Shown: positions 43,739 to 52,655 of the stretch, in pieces | How positions within the stretch are numbered: position 1 is the stretch's first letter | How the letters are laid out: the number at the start of each line of letters is the position of its first letter | Assembly: GCF_900183385.1 (NCBI RefSeq) | Contig: NZ_FXUT01000010.1 | Location: forward strand, 265,241-329,240 | Length of the DNA: 64,000 nucleotides | Origin: Listeria costaricensis | Lineage (GTDB): Bacteria > Bacillota > Bacilli > Lactobacillales > Listeriaceae | Direction: 5' to 3' | Notes under the pieces: model-generated | The model's input: the letters and a program-made list of their open reading frames with translations, nothing else | Database searches by the model: none | Told to the model about the DNA's origin: nothing | Program-made: the position numbers and the translations under genes

Positions 43739-46462
43739 CTACTGCTTTTCGTAATGGATAGTCATTTTTTTACCAGCTTCAAGTTGATAGTGTTGCGCAC
43801 AAATCTCGATACTAGCAGCTTGATCGGCCAGGACTGTCACGGCTTGATGGGTTAAAACAAAGCTGAAATGAACGCCCTCTCGGCTCATTGAAAAGGTTAT
43901 CTCCTGCCAGTGCGCAGGTAAATTAGGCATCACGCTCAACCATTCACCGCGATAATCAATGCCCGCGAAAGTTCTAAGTGTGACGTCAAGTGTTGCGGCC
44001 ATCACGCCTGTATGAATCCCTTCGGCTGTTGTGCCGCCTTGAATATCTGCATAATCAGAATAGAGCGCTTCCTGATAAAGCTGCCATGCAAGTGCTTTTT
44101 CACCAGCAATTTCTGCCAGCTCGGCATGGACAATTCGCGACAGGGTGGAGCCGTGTGTGGTGCGCTTCAAATAATAAGCCAGATTTTTGGCCAGATAGTC
44201 TTCTCGCAACTTATAACCAAGATCCGTTAAAATCTGATCTGCACGGTCTTTCGTCAGATTATAGAAGGTCATCAATGTATCGGCCTGCTTCATGACCTGA
44301 TAATCATCAGCCGATTCACCTTCTGCCTTTAAAATCCGATCCATCCGGTAAATATTGCCATATTTTTCCCGATAACCGTCCCAATCGATTTCTTTCAAAT
44401 CAAGAAAGCCCTGATATTGCGCAATAATATCGTCTTCGCTGATTTCCAAATAAAGCTGATGCTTCATTTTATCATAAATCACGAAGTCTTGCTCCACAAC
44501 ATCGGCTTTTATTCGATTCGCTTCAATAACTGCGGGATCAAAAATTGACAGAAAATAGGCAATTTCTTCAAACAGCCAGACCACCATCATATTCGTATAG
44601 GCATTGTCCTTCAAACCGCCTACTTCACTGTTCGGATAGGCTTCATGAAATTCATCTGGTCCCATCACCCCTTCAATATGATAGCGTCCAGTCGTTTCAT
44701 CCAGAACTGCCAAGCTCTTCCAAAATTGCGCAATCGAAAATAGCATTTCCAAGCCATACGTTTCCATAAAGGCTCGATCGTTGGTGTTTTTAAAATAAAG
44801 CCAGACATTATAGGCAACAGCCAGCGAAACGTGCCGCTGCAAACGACTGCGATCCTCATCCCATTCCCCGTTCAACGGATTTATATGAAGCAGTTGGGTT
44901 TCTTCTGTACCGTCATGCCCTGATTGCCAAGGGAACATGGCGCCTTGATAACCCGCTCGTTTCGCTTCCTCTCTGGCGGCATCTAATCTGCGATACCGAT
45001 ACATTAACAGATCTTTGGCGGCATCTGGGAAATGATAGATGTAAAAAGGCAGGATAAAGATTTCATCCCAAAAAATATGTCCACGATAGGCTTCCCCGTG
45101 TAGGCCTCGCGCGGTAATGGAGGCATCAAGATGCTGGCTATGCAGCGGCGAAGCGGAAATCAGCAGGTGATACGTATGCAGGCGAAGCATTTTTTGCGAC
45201 ATTAAATCACCCGTCACCTTGATATCAGCCGTTTGCCAAAGTTTTTCAAAAGCGGCCTGACTTTCTGCCAAACTCTTGGCAAATGTTTTCTCCGTAAGCA
45301 GCTCATTTTGTAACACGTCGAGGCTTGGCTTCACTAAGGTGTGTGAGGCATGGATCAGCACGCGCTTCTCGAAGGTATAGCAGTTCTCCTGCTCCGCTTG
45401 AAAGGCTACTTTTTGCGTGATTTTATCCGGTTCAAGCTGCTCTTCATCGCTCACATCCAGCCCTTCTGGAACGGTCAATTGTGTCCGTGTCAGCACTTCA
45501 ATTCCTGTTGAAAGTAGGCGCGTTCGCATCATTGCTCTACGTTTAGAGGTCTTTCTTGCAATCACGCTAAAATGATGCTGATTGAGCGTTCGGTAGCGTG
45601 CCACATTAAAATTGCGGATCGTTCCGTCGAGTGTTGTGACCAGTTTGACCGTACCGCTGAAATTAAGCGGTCTGATCCGGTAGCGTGTGACGGTTTCTTC
45701 CATGACAGCCATATTGACGATCCGCTCACTGATCAGTTCTACTAGCTTGCCGGATGGACTCGCCAAAATCAATGCCACATGCAGCAGACCGTTTTTTAAA
45801 TTCAGTGTCCGCTTCAACTCGCGAATGTTGGTCTCATCTGGTATGAGCAGCTCTCCGTCCAGCTCCACCACAATGAACTGGGCACTTGCCTGATTAACAA
45901 GGTCTTCATTCGTGACCATTCGGCCGGCCACTTCTGATTCAGCACGATTATAGCCGCTTGCCAAATAGGTAGCCGGATAGGTGGCTTCACTAATCTGCAT
46001 TTCTGGTGTCGTGCCGCGAATCCCCATAAAACCGTTGCCAATCGTGAGGAGCGATTCGGTCGAATATTCCTTTTTCCCTGCTTGGAAGCCGTCATATTCA
46101 AGTTGCCAAACAAGCTGGTCGGCTTTTGCATCGAAGGCCGCCTGTAACGTTTCATACTGGTCTCTTTCCTTTGCAGAAATAAACGGATAGTCCAGTTTCT
46201 CCGATAAGAAACGGCTGAGATCAATTGTTTGGCCTTCTGAATGGGATAAAATGGTTTCACTGAAGCGACTTGAAAATGTGCCGTCAATCACGCCGCCTGC
46301 CAGATTTGGATACTTGTCTTTTAGTAAGTCGGCCACTTCCGCCAGACTTTCTTCGATGTTCTCCGGTTGCAGTGAAAAAGAAGCGGACTCGTTTTCTACT
46401 TCCTGCTCGACTTTTTTCACCTTGATTTCATTGGGTAAGTAATCTACGACTAAATAGTTCAT
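43739..46462 (-). CDS. GH65 phosphorylase, probably trehalose-6-phosphate phosphorylase
   Basis: 907 residues, about 110-150 more than usual GH65 phosphorylases. The canonical N-terminal domain starts near residue 117 (WQLEYDGFQAGKKEYSTESLLTIGNGFMG is split over 119-147); residues 1-110 are an extra acidic region. The (alpha/alpha)6 barrel shows ARGLHGEAYRGHIFWDEIF (451-469) and the catalytic acid E604 in EGVMGPDEFHEAYPNS. GH65 phosphorylases cleave alpha-glucosides with phosphate to beta-glucose 1-phosphate. A PTS permease and TreR-like regulator point to trehalose 6-phosphate; maltose or kojibiose substrates are not excluded. Confidence 0.85.
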   Translation of the reverse strand: MNYLVVDYLPNEIKVKKVEQEVENESASFSLQPENIEESLAEVADLLKDKYPNLAGGVIDGTFSSRFSETILSHSEGQTIDLSRFLSEKLDYPFISAKERDQYETLQAAFDAKADQLVWQLEYDGFQAGKKEYSTESLLTIGNGFMGIRGTTPEMQISEATYPATYLASGYNRAESEVAGRMVTNEDLVNQASAQFIVVELDGELLIPDETNIRELKRTLNLKNGLLHVALILASPSGKLVELISERIVNMAVMEETVTRYRIRPLNFSGTVKLVTTLDGTIRNFNVARYRTLNQHHFSVIARKTSKRRAMMRTRLLSTGIEVLTRTQLTVPEGLDVSDEEQLEPDKITQKVAFQAEQENCYTFEKRVLIHASHTLVKPSLDVLQNELLTEKTFAKSLAESQAAFEKLWQTADIKVTGDLMSQKMLRLHTYHLLISASPLHSQHLDASITARGLHGEAYRGHIFWDEIFILPFYIYHFPDAAKDLLMYRYRRLDAAREEAKRAGYQGAMFPWQSGHDGTEETQLLHINPLNGEWDEDRSRLQRHVSLAVAYNVWLYFKNTNDRAFMETYGLEMLFSIAQFWKSLAVLDETTGRYHIEGVMGPDEFHEAYPNSEVGGLKDNAYTNMMVVWLFEEIAYFLSIFDPAVIEANRIKADVVEQDFVIYDKMKHQLYLEISEDDIIAQYQGFLDLKEIDWDGYREKYGNIYRMDRILKAEGESADDYQVMKQADTLMTFYNLTKDRADQILTDLGYKLREDYLAKNLAYYLKRTTHGSTLSRIVHAELAEIAGEKALAWQLYQEALYSDYADIQGGTTAEGIHTGVMAATLDVTLRTFAGIDYRGEWLSVMPNLPAHWQEITFSMSREGVHFSFVLTHQAVTVLADQAASIEICAQHYQLEAGKKMTIHYEKQ

Positions 46463-46480
46463 TTTTATCCTCCTAACAAA

Positions 46481-46496
46481 ACTTGACTATACAAGT
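46481..46496. promoter_or_regulatory. TreR-like operator upstream of the GH65 gene
   Basis: ACTTGACTATACAAGT, with ACTTG and CAAGT arms, lies about 20 bp before the GH65 start. The same motif occurs in front of the PTS gene. Confidence 0.7.
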
Positions 46497-46509
46497 TACG
46501 TTCACTGCT

Positions 46510-46538
46510 AGTATAGAGTATCCCTTCTAAAAATACAA
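46510..46538 (-). promoter_or_regulatory. Promoter of the GH65-pgmB operon
   Basis: TTGTAT (46533-46538) and TATACT (46510-46515) on the minus strand with 17-bp spacing. The -35 lies in ACTTGTAT, another half-operator. Confidence 0.7.
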
Positions 46539-46617
46539 GTCATAATTTTATTGGGAAGAATTAGAAAACTTATGGTAGAATAAGGAGGAAATGATTACCG
46601 TAAAGGATTGAGAATGA

Positions 46618-47334
46618 ATGAACAAATTTCATGACATATTTCTGGATTTAGAAGCTAACATCCTTGCTGACAAGTACCCCGTCGCCTCTCTTCTTCCCAG
46701 CGAAAATCAACTAATGAAGCATTTCGGTGTCTCGCGTGAAACCATTCGAAAAGCATTGGCACTCCTAATCAATGCAGGCTATATCCAAAAAAAACAGGGC
46801 AAGGGATCGATCGTCCTCAACTATCATAAGTTCGATTTTCCGATCTCTGGTTTAACGAGTTATAAGGAACTTCAAGAGGCTCAGCATATGTACAGCAAGA
46901 CGATTATTGCAGAGCTCTCCCTTCAGCGTGTTCCTGAAAATTTGGCTCAACTCACTGGTTGGAAAGTAAATGATACGATTTGGAAACTGGTGCGAAAGCG
47001 TGAAATCAATGGAGAAACGGTTATTTTGGACAAGGATTTCCTCTTAAAATCCATCATTCCAGACTTGCCGCTTGATGAGGCCGAAAACTCAATCTATCGT
47101 TATTTTGAAGACGATTTGGATTTGAAAATTGGCTATGCACAGAAGGAGATCACTGTTGAGCCAGTTACTGACGAAGATTTAGCTTTAATGGATTTAAATG
47201 CGCATACACATGTGGTGGTTGTACGCAGCGTCGTCTACTTGGAGGACACCAGATGCTTTGAGTATACAGAATCTCGCCACCGACTCGATATGTTTAAATT
47301 TGTTGATTTTGCGCGAAGAAGAAAAATGAATTAA
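46618..47334 (+). CDS. treR: GntR/HutC-family regulator, TreR-like
   Basis: 238 residues. The winged helix (about 5-65) includes LLPSENQLMKHFGVSRETIRKALALL and IQKKQGKGSIVL; a UTRA ligand-binding domain (about 85-230) follows. TreR homologues bind trehalose 6-phosphate and release ACTTG-N6-CAAGT-type operators, two of which flank this gene. It lies between the divergent GH65-pgmB operon and the PTS gene. A six-codon ORF (46591-46611) with a stronger ribosome-binding site ends 6 bp before its ATG. Confidence 0.85.
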   Translation: MNKFHDIFLDLEANILADKYPVASLLPSENQLMKHFGVSRETIRKALALLINAGYIQKKQGKGSIVLNYHKFDFPISGLTSYKELQEAQHMYSKTIIAELSLQRVPENLAQLTGWKVNDTIWKLVRKREINGETVILDKDFLLKSIIPDLPLDEAENSIYRYFEDDLDLKIGYAQKEITVEPVTDEDLALMDLNAHTHVVVVRSVVYLEDTRCFEYTESRHRLDMFKFVDFARRRKMN

Positions 47335-47339
47335 TCTAC

Positions 47340-47377
47340 GAACAGTCTCGAATTCTCAACTGGAATTGGAGGCTGTT
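47340..47377 (+). terminator. Terminator of treR
   Basis: ACAG-CTC-AATTC pairs with GAATT-GAG-CTGT (small bulges), then T5. Confidence 0.65.
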
Positions 47378-47398
47378 TTTATTTCCAATAAAAAATAC

Positions 47399-47427
47399 TT
47401 GCAATTTTTAAAAGACAAGGTTATGAT
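47399..47427 (+). promoter_or_regulatory. Promoter of the disaccharide PTS gene
   Basis: TTGCAA and TATGAT with 17-bp spacing; the operator begins 9 bp downstream of the -10. Confidence 0.7.
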
Positions 47428-47435
47428 TATACCGA

Positions 47436-47451
47436 ACTTGTATATATAAGT
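47436..47451. promoter_or_regulatory. TreR-like operator upstream of the PTS gene
   Basis: ACTTGTATATATAAGT, one change from a perfect ACTTGTATATACAAGT palindrome, sits at the transcription start region. Confidence 0.75.
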
Positions 47452-47480
47452 TATTTCAAAAATGGAAGGGGTTTATCTAA

Positions 47481-49442
47481 ATGGGCAAGTATACAGAAGA
47501 TGCTACCCAGTTGCTTGAGCTTGTTGGAGGGAAAGAAAATATTGCCGCTGTTTCCCACTGTGCAACACGGATGCGCTTCGTTTTAAATGATGAAGCAAAA
47601 GCCGATAAAGAGAAAATTGAGCAGCTACCAAGTGTGAAAGGCATGTTTACCAATGCCGGGCAGTTTCAAGTCATTATTGGGAATGATGTGTCTACATTTT
47701 ATCAAGAGTTTTCTCGTATTTCCGGAATTGAAGGCGTTTCCAAAGAGGCGGTAAAAGGGGCCGCGAAAAAGAATCAGAATATCGTGCAGCGTGCTGTGGC
47801 GGTGCTGGCTGAAATCTTCACACCGCTGCTTCCTGCCATCATCATCGGTGGTTTAATCCTCGGTTTCCGCAATGTGCTCGGGGATATCGAATTCGGTGGT
47901 CAAACGATTGTGGAAATGTCCACTTTTTGGGCAGGCGTCAATGATTTTCTTTGGCTGATTGGTGAAGCGGTCTTCCACTTCCTGCCAGTCGGAATCGTTT
48001 GGAGTATCACGAAGAAAATGGGCACCACTCAAATTCTGGGGATTGTACTGGGGATCACTTTAGTCTCCCCGCAACTCTTGAATGCGTATGCTGTGGCCGG
48101 CACTGCCGCTGCTGATATTCCAGTTTGGGATTTTGGCTTTGCCACGATTGAAAAAATCGGCTATCAGGCGCAGGTCATTCCAGCCATGTTAGCAGGCTTT
48201 ATGCTAGTTTATCTGGAGCGTTTCTTCCGCCGAGTCATTCCGGAAGTGGTCTCGATGATTTTTGTTCCACTTTTCTCACTCGTGCCTACTGTTTTAGCAG
48301 CCCACTTGATTCTTGGACCAATTGGCTGGACGATCGGTTCTTGGATTTCAAATGCGGTCAACATGGGACTGACTTCTTCTGTCAGCTGGCTGTTTGGCGC
48401 ACTTTTCGGCTTCCTTTATGCACCGCTTGTCATCACCGGTCTGCATCATACGACACTTGCCATTGATTCTCAGCTGATTGCAGATTTTGGAACGACTAAT
48501 TTATGGCCGATGATCGCTCTTTCAAATATCGCCCAAGGTTCAGCGGTTCTAGCAGTCATCTTCCTTCATAAAGGAAACAAGCAAGAAGAACAAATCTCGA
48601 TTCCCGCAACGATTTCTTGTTATCTAGGTGTTACAGAACCAGCAATGTTCGGGATCAACTTGAAATATCTGTATCCATTTGTCGCTGCCATGATTGGCTC
48701 TGGGATTGCCGGACTTTTCGTTACCTTGATGGGTGTACGGGCGAATGCAATCGGTGTCGGTGGAATCCCAGGTATTCTTTCTATTCGTCCGCAGGATTGG
48801 GGTGCTTTTGCGATTGGGATGGCCATTGCCGTTGCTGTTCCATTCTTCCTGACCATGTTCTTCCGTCGAACGGGCATTTTGAATAAGATTGACCGGGTCG
48901 ACAGTGTGGCGGTAGCTGCTTCTGGTGCCGCGAGCGAGCCGACTGTCACTACTTTCCAACTGAACGATGAAAAAACTAGTGAAGCAGAACTAGTCGCGCC
49001 TGCTGACGGGGAAGTCATTCCAATCACGGAAGTTCCTGACCCCGTTTTCAGTCAAAAAATGATGGGCGACGGATTTGCGGTCCGCCCAACCTCTGGGCAA
49101 GTCGTTTCTCCTGTCAGTGGTCAGATTATCAGCATTTTTGACACCAAACATGCGATTGGTTTTAAACTGGCAAACGGTCTTGAAATTCTGCTACACATGG
49201 GGATCGATACGGTCGATCTTGGCGGCACGCCGTTCACGCTGTCCGTCCAACCGGGTGACAATCTTGAAGCTGGGCAAAAATTAGGCTCAATCGATTTATC
49301 TGCCCTCCAAGCAGCAGAAAAAGGAACCGACCTGATCGTCGTTATTACCAATATGGACCAAGTAGAAGAATTTAACTTGATGCGCAAAGGACAAGCAACT
49401 GCCGGACAAAATGTGGCCATTGCCATTCCTACTAAGCATTGA
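47481..49442 (+). CDS. treP: PTS EIIBCA permease, trehalose (alpha-glucoside) type
   Basis: 653 residues. EIIB (1-85) has the phosphorylated cysteine in AVSHCATRMRFVLND; EIIC (about 105-460) carries about ten membrane helices with GVTEPAMFGINLKYLYPF; EIIA (about 500-650) has the phosphorylated histidine in LEILLHMGIDTVDLGG. It imports and phosphorylates a disaccharide. The TreR-like regulator and operator, and the GH65-pgmB operon, indicate trehalose, imported as trehalose 6-phosphate; beta-glucoside-type EIIBCA proteins look similar, so the specificity is inferred. Confidence 0.85.
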   Translation: MGKYTEDATQLLELVGGKENIAAVSHCATRMRFVLNDEAKADKEKIEQLPSVKGMFTNAGQFQVIIGNDVSTFYQEFSRISGIEGVSKEAVKGAAKKNQNIVQRAVAVLAEIFTPLLPAIIIGGLILGFRNVLGDIEFGGQTIVEMSTFWAGVNDFLWLIGEAVFHFLPVGIVWSITKKMGTTQILGIVLGITLVSPQLLNAYAVAGTAAADIPVWDFGFATIEKIGYQAQVIPAMLAGFMLVYLERFFRRVIPEVVSMIFVPLFSLVPTVLAAHLILGPIGWTIGSWISNAVNMGLTSSVSWLFGALFGFLYAPLVITGLHHTTLAIDSQLIADFGTTNLWPMIALSNIAQGSAVLAVIFLHKGNKQEEQISIPATISCYLGVTEPAMFGINLKYLYPFVAAMIGSGIAGLFVTLMGVRANAIGVGGIPGILSIRPQDWGAFAIGMAIAVAVPFFLTMFFRRTGILNKIDRVDSVAVAASGAASEPTVTTFQLNDEKTSEAELVAPADGEVIPITEVPDPVFSQKMMGDGFAVRPTSGQVVSPVSGQIISIFDTKHAIGFKLANGLEILLHMGIDTVDLGGTPFTLSVQPGDNLEAGQKLGSIDLSALQAAEKGTDLIVVITNMDQVEEFNLMRKGQATAGQNVAIAIPTKH

Positions 49443-49457
49443 TCCAATTGAAGCAGG

Positions 49458-49498
49458 AAAAAGCCCCGCAACTCTGCATGTAGAGTTGCGGGGCTTTT
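49458..49498. terminator. Bidirectional terminator
   Basis: AAAAGCCCCGCAACTCT and AGAGTTGCGGGGCTTTT form a perfect 17-bp stem between the convergent PTS and flavin-reductase genes. Confidence 0.93.
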
Positions 49499-49515
49499 CG
49501 TTCGCTTATTTCCTA

Positions 49516-50130
49516 CTAGGGGCGCTTTAAGGTGAAAGTCTCTCCCAGCTTGGCGTAGTCATTCCCAGCCAAACGCGACACTGGTTGGAGGACGTCTGTA
49601 AGCAGATACTCCTTTTTTGAATCAAAGACTGCCTCGTCAAACATGTAGGCCTGCACGCGCGCCAGCAAAAGATCAGCGGTTACCTCACCGGCATCATTCC
49701 TAATTTCAATCACCTGCACTAGTTTACTCGGCAAAATAATTTGCGCCTCACTAATGACAGGTGTGGCAAAATCAGGTAAATGCAGCAGGGTTAAGTTGGT
49801 TCGTTCGATTTCACTTTCAGAAGGTCCAAGCCTTGCTGCTGTCTCATTCACCTCTGAAATAAAATCACCGCTTACAATATGCACCATCATTTCCTGCTGC
49901 CTGATTGCATGACGCGCTGTATCTTTTTGCTTTCCTGCCGCGCGCTGCACACTGACACTGATGATGGGCGGGTCACTCGACACGATATTGAAAAAACTAA
50001 ACGGTGCCGCATTGACCGTTTGACCATCCTCCATCAACGTTGTCACAAAGGCAATTGGGCGAGGGATGATGGCGCCACTTAGAAATTTATAGTGCTGTTT
50101 GGCTGACAGCTCGTCTGCTTGAAAAATCAT
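49516..50130 (-). CDS. Flavin reductase-like FMN-binding protein
   Basis: 204 residues of the flavoredoxin/flavin reductase (DIM6/NTAB) family: GAIIPRPIAFVTTLMEDGQTVNAAPFSFFN and PPIISVSVQRAAGKQKDTARHA form the FMN pocket. It could supply reduced flavin or reduce a quinone. The start overlaps the esterase stop by 4 bp (ATGA), so it is translationally coupled as the last gene of the quinone-detoxification operon. The upstream open extension of 32 codons lies inside the esterase gene and is rejected. Confidence 0.85.
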   Translation of the reverse strand: MIFQADELSAKQHYKFLSGAIIPRPIAFVTTLMEDGQTVNAAPFSFFNIVSSDPPIISVSVQRAAGKQKDTARHAIRQQEMMVHIVSGDFISEVNETAARLGPSESEIERTNLTLLHLPDFATPVISEAQIILPSKLVQVIEIRNDAGEVTADLLLARVQAYMFDEAVFDSKKEYLLTDVLQPVSRLAGNDYAKLGETFTLKRP

Positions 50131-50759
50131 TTTTTCTCCTTGTCCTGCGTGCCAGTATGTGCCTCGTACCAGCTGCGTGCCGCTTCCAGCTCTTCCATAG
50201 TGAGCGAATGTCCAGCGGCCGTCCAAACAGTTGAAACATCCGCGCCACGCTGTTCTAATTCAGCCACGAGTCGTTCGGAATCCTTTGATAAAACCAGTGG
50301 ATCATTGAGCCCCGCTGTCAAAAATACCGCCCGTTCCCGAAGCGTGAATGTCTGCGGTTCATTATCAGCCGGCATCGCATGGAACAAAATTGCCTTCTGG
50401 AAGCTATTCTTTTTTTGCAGCAGACTGTTGGCAGCAATATTGGCACCATTTGAGTAACCCACTGCCACGAGCTGCTCGACACTGAGGTGATATTTTTCGG
50501 CCAAGAGGTGTACTTCTGCGAGCAATTGATCCGTTTTTTCCGCCAAGCTCTCCAAGTCAAGCCGGCCATCTGGATAGCGTTTGAAAAAGCGATTGGCCGT
50601 ACCTTCCAACACATCGCCGCGCAACGAAAGAATCGCAGCTTCACTTGAAATGAAGCGGCCAATGTCGACAAGCGAATGCTCATCGCCGCCAGTCCCATGC
50701 AAGAGCAGCAAAGGGGCAGCCGCTTCATTTGCAGCAGGAATAAACAAATGTTCCATCAT
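50127..50759 (-). CDS. Carboxylesterase/phospholipase-type alpha/beta hydrolase (MhqD-like)
   Basis: 210 residues. Oxyanion region LLLHGTGGDEHSL, nucleophile elbow GYSNGA, catalytic Asp in TAGLNDPLV and His in AAGHSLTMEE. MhqD of Bacillus subtilis, an esterase of the quinone-responsive MhqR regulon, has the same size and neighbours. It lies 2 bp after a dioxygenase gene and overlaps the flavin-reductase gene by 4 bp. Confidence 0.85.
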   Translation of the reverse strand: MMEHLFIPAANEAAAPLLLLHGTGGDEHSLVDIGRFISSEAAILSLRGDVLEGTANRFFKRYPDGRLDLESLAEKTDQLLAEVHLLAEKYHLSVEQLVAVGYSNGANIAANSLLQKKNSFQKAILFHAMPADNEPQTFTLRERAVFLTAGLNDPLVLSKDSERLVAELEQRGADVSTVWTAAGHSLTMEELEAARSWYEAHTGTQDKEKK

Positions 50760-50761
50760 TA

Positions 50762-51724
50762 TCAGCTCCTTTTCGTGTCAAGCGGCCGTACCATTTTTTC
50801 GATTTCAGCGCGTTTGGGTTCTAAAAATGGTGGCAGCGATAATTTTTCTCCCAGTGTTTCATAAGGTTCATCTCCCATAAAGCCCGGACCGTCCGTTGCA
50901 AATTCAAAGAGAATCTGGCGGCTGACTGGGACGTAGAGGGATTCAAAGTAGTAGCGGTTGACAAAGCCTGAATTGGGCGCTTCAAAGGTGTTCATCCGTT
51001 CGATCCATTTCATCAGCTCTTCGTGGTCCTCTACTCTGAAAGCTACATGATGCACTTCCCCGTAGCCTTGCATCGCATGCGGCAGATCGGAACGCTCTTC
51101 GACAATCAGCGAAGCCCCATTGCCGCCTTCTCCCACTTCATAAAGATGCAGGCCTTGTTCTTCTTTCACATATCGGAAGCCAAGCACGGCTTTCAAAACC
51201 GCGTCCATATTTTCTAACTCAGGGACTGTCAAAAATACAGGTCCCAAACCATAAACGGCATATTTTTCTGGAACCGGTCCATTCTTCCACGGAGTCCCGG
51301 CCTGAACGCCTCGATCATTTTCATCAGAGATTAGCATCAGTCTCTGCTCGTCAAAATCCTCAAAAGTCAATACTTTCCGTCCAAAAATCGTTTCAATATC
51401 GCCATGCGTCACGTCAAGCTCTTCAAAACGCTGATGCCAATATTCCAATGCCGCGTCACTTGGCACACGGAAGCTTGTACGTGAAATACTGTCCGTTCCG
51501 CGACGTCCTTTTGGCAGATTAGGAAAATCAAAAAATGTCATATCCGTTCCCGCCGAACCTTTATCGTCCGCAAAGAAAAGATGGTAAGTGTGAATATCAT
51601 CCTGATTGACCGTTTTTTTCACCAAACGCATGCCTAAAACTTCCGTAAAAAATTGATAATTTTTTTCCGCACTGCTCGTCATCGCTGTCACGTGGTGGAT
51701 TCCTTTTAATTCTTTTATCATCAT
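50762..51724 (-). CDS. Ring-cleaving dioxygenase, VOC superfamily (MhqO/MhqA-like), copy 2
   Basis: 320 residues built of repeated VOC modules. The start GIHHVTAMTSSAEKNYQFFTEVLGMRLVKKTVNQDD and the later VHHVAFRVEDHEELMKWIERM carry metal-ligand histidines; the end has YVPVSRQILFEFATDGPGF with a ligand glutamate. This is the pattern of hydroquinone/catechol-2,3-dioxygenases of the Mhq group, which open quinone-derived rings. It overlaps copy 1 upstream by 4 bp; the two probably arose by tandem duplication. Confidence 0.87.
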   Translation of the reverse strand: MMIKELKGIHHVTAMTSSAEKNYQFFTEVLGMRLVKKTVNQDDIHTYHLFFADDKGSAGTDMTFFDFPNLPKGRRGTDSISRTSFRVPSDAALEYWHQRFEELDVTHGDIETIFGRKVLTFEDFDEQRLMLISDENDRGVQAGTPWKNGPVPEKYAVYGLGPVFLTVPELENMDAVLKAVLGFRYVKEEQGLHLYEVGEGGNGASLIVEERSDLPHAMQGYGEVHHVAFRVEDHEELMKWIERMNTFEAPNSGFVNRYYFESLYVPVSRQILFEFATDGPGFMGDEPYETLGEKLSLPPFLEPKRAEIEKMVRPLDTKRS

Positions 51725-52614
51725 TTTTCCCCTCCAAAATAAGTTTCGATTTCGTGTCGTTTTTCCTCTAAAAATGGTGGCAGACTTAAATGTGCCCCTA
51801 GCTCCTCAACCGGTTCGTCCAGTGCAAAGCCTGGCTCATCACTAGCAAATTCAATGCGCATTCCCGCCGGATCCCGAATATACAGGCTCTTAAAGTAGCC
51901 CCGATCAACAAATTCTTCTATTTGCAGTCCGTTTTCGCCAGCCAACTGATGAAGCATGTCAACCTCTGCTGCCGTTTTTACCCCGTAGGCGATATGATCA
52001 ATGGACCCCTTGCCAAAACGCGTCTTCTTGCCGCTGGTGGTTTGGGTAAAAGTCAGCTTGCTCAGCCCGGCAGTGTCTGTCAAACTTTCCCCTTCTGTAA
52101 CAAAGCCAAACATTTCTTGGAAAAATCTGCGCTCTGCCTCTACATCTGGCACATGATAAGCGGCTCCAATGATTCGTTTGATCTGCTTGTCTGCTGGAAT
52201 ATCCGTATGTCGCGTCGCCTTTTCAGGAGCAATCTGTTCATTTATTTCGATGAGCGCGAGTTTCATTCCGTCCGGGTCTTCCACATATAGCCCGTCTTCC
52301 TGAACCGAAAACGCAATGTCATACTGCTCCAGCCGGTCGCGCCAAAATGGCAAGCTATCAATTGGAACACCCAGTTGAATCGTGCCAAAATACGCTTTTT
52401 CCTGATAGCGGCTACCAATATGCGGCACTTCAAAATAGGTCAAAATCGTTCCCGGCGTACCTTCGTAATCCCCATAGAACAGATGACGCATTTTGATATT
52501 CGCTTGATTGACTGTATTTTTAACGAGCCGATAGCCTAGCACAGTTGAATAAAAGTGATCGGTTCGTTCAAATTCTTTAATTAGTGCAGAAACGTGATGC
52601 ATATGAATCATCAT
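51721..52614 (-). CDS. Ring-cleaving dioxygenase, VOC superfamily (MhqO/MhqA-like), copy 1
   Basis: 297 residues with the same layout as the following gene: HMHHVSALIKEFERTDHFYSTVLGYRLVKNTVNQAN, then SIDHIAYGVKTAAEVDMLHQLA and the closing LYIRDPAGMRIEFASDEPGF. The His and Glu metal ligands are in equivalent places. It is the first gene of a four-gene coupled operon (two dioxygenases, esterase, flavin reductase) fitting detoxification of quinones. Sequence divergence between the two copies is large, so the duplication is old. Confidence 0.87.
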   Translation of the reverse strand: MMIHMHHVSALIKEFERTDHFYSTVLGYRLVKNTVNQANIKMRHLFYGDYEGTPGTILTYFEVPHIGSRYQEKAYFGTIQLGVPIDSLPFWRDRLEQYDIAFSVQEDGLYVEDPDGMKLALIEINEQIAPEKATRHTDIPADKQIKRIIGAAYHVPDVEAERRFFQEMFGFVTEGESLTDTAGLSKLTFTQTTSGKKTRFGKGSIDHIAYGVKTAAEVDMLHQLAGENGLQIEEFVDRGYFKSLYIRDPAGMRIEFASDEPGFALDEPVEELGAHLSLPPFLEEKRHEIETYFGGEK

Positions 52615-52633
52615 TTTCCATCGCCTCCTTCTT

Positions 52634-52655
52634 AACTATCTATAGTTTATAACTA
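52634..52655. promoter_or_regulatory. Overlapping inverted repeats upstream of the dioxygenase operon
   Basis: AACTATCTATAGTT (52634-52647) and TAGTTTATAACTA (52643-52655) share the TAGTT half-site. They sit between a TATAAT (52673-52678, minus strand) and the start codon, a place for a MarR/DUF24-type quinone-sensing repressor. No such gene is in the window. Confidence 0.5.
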
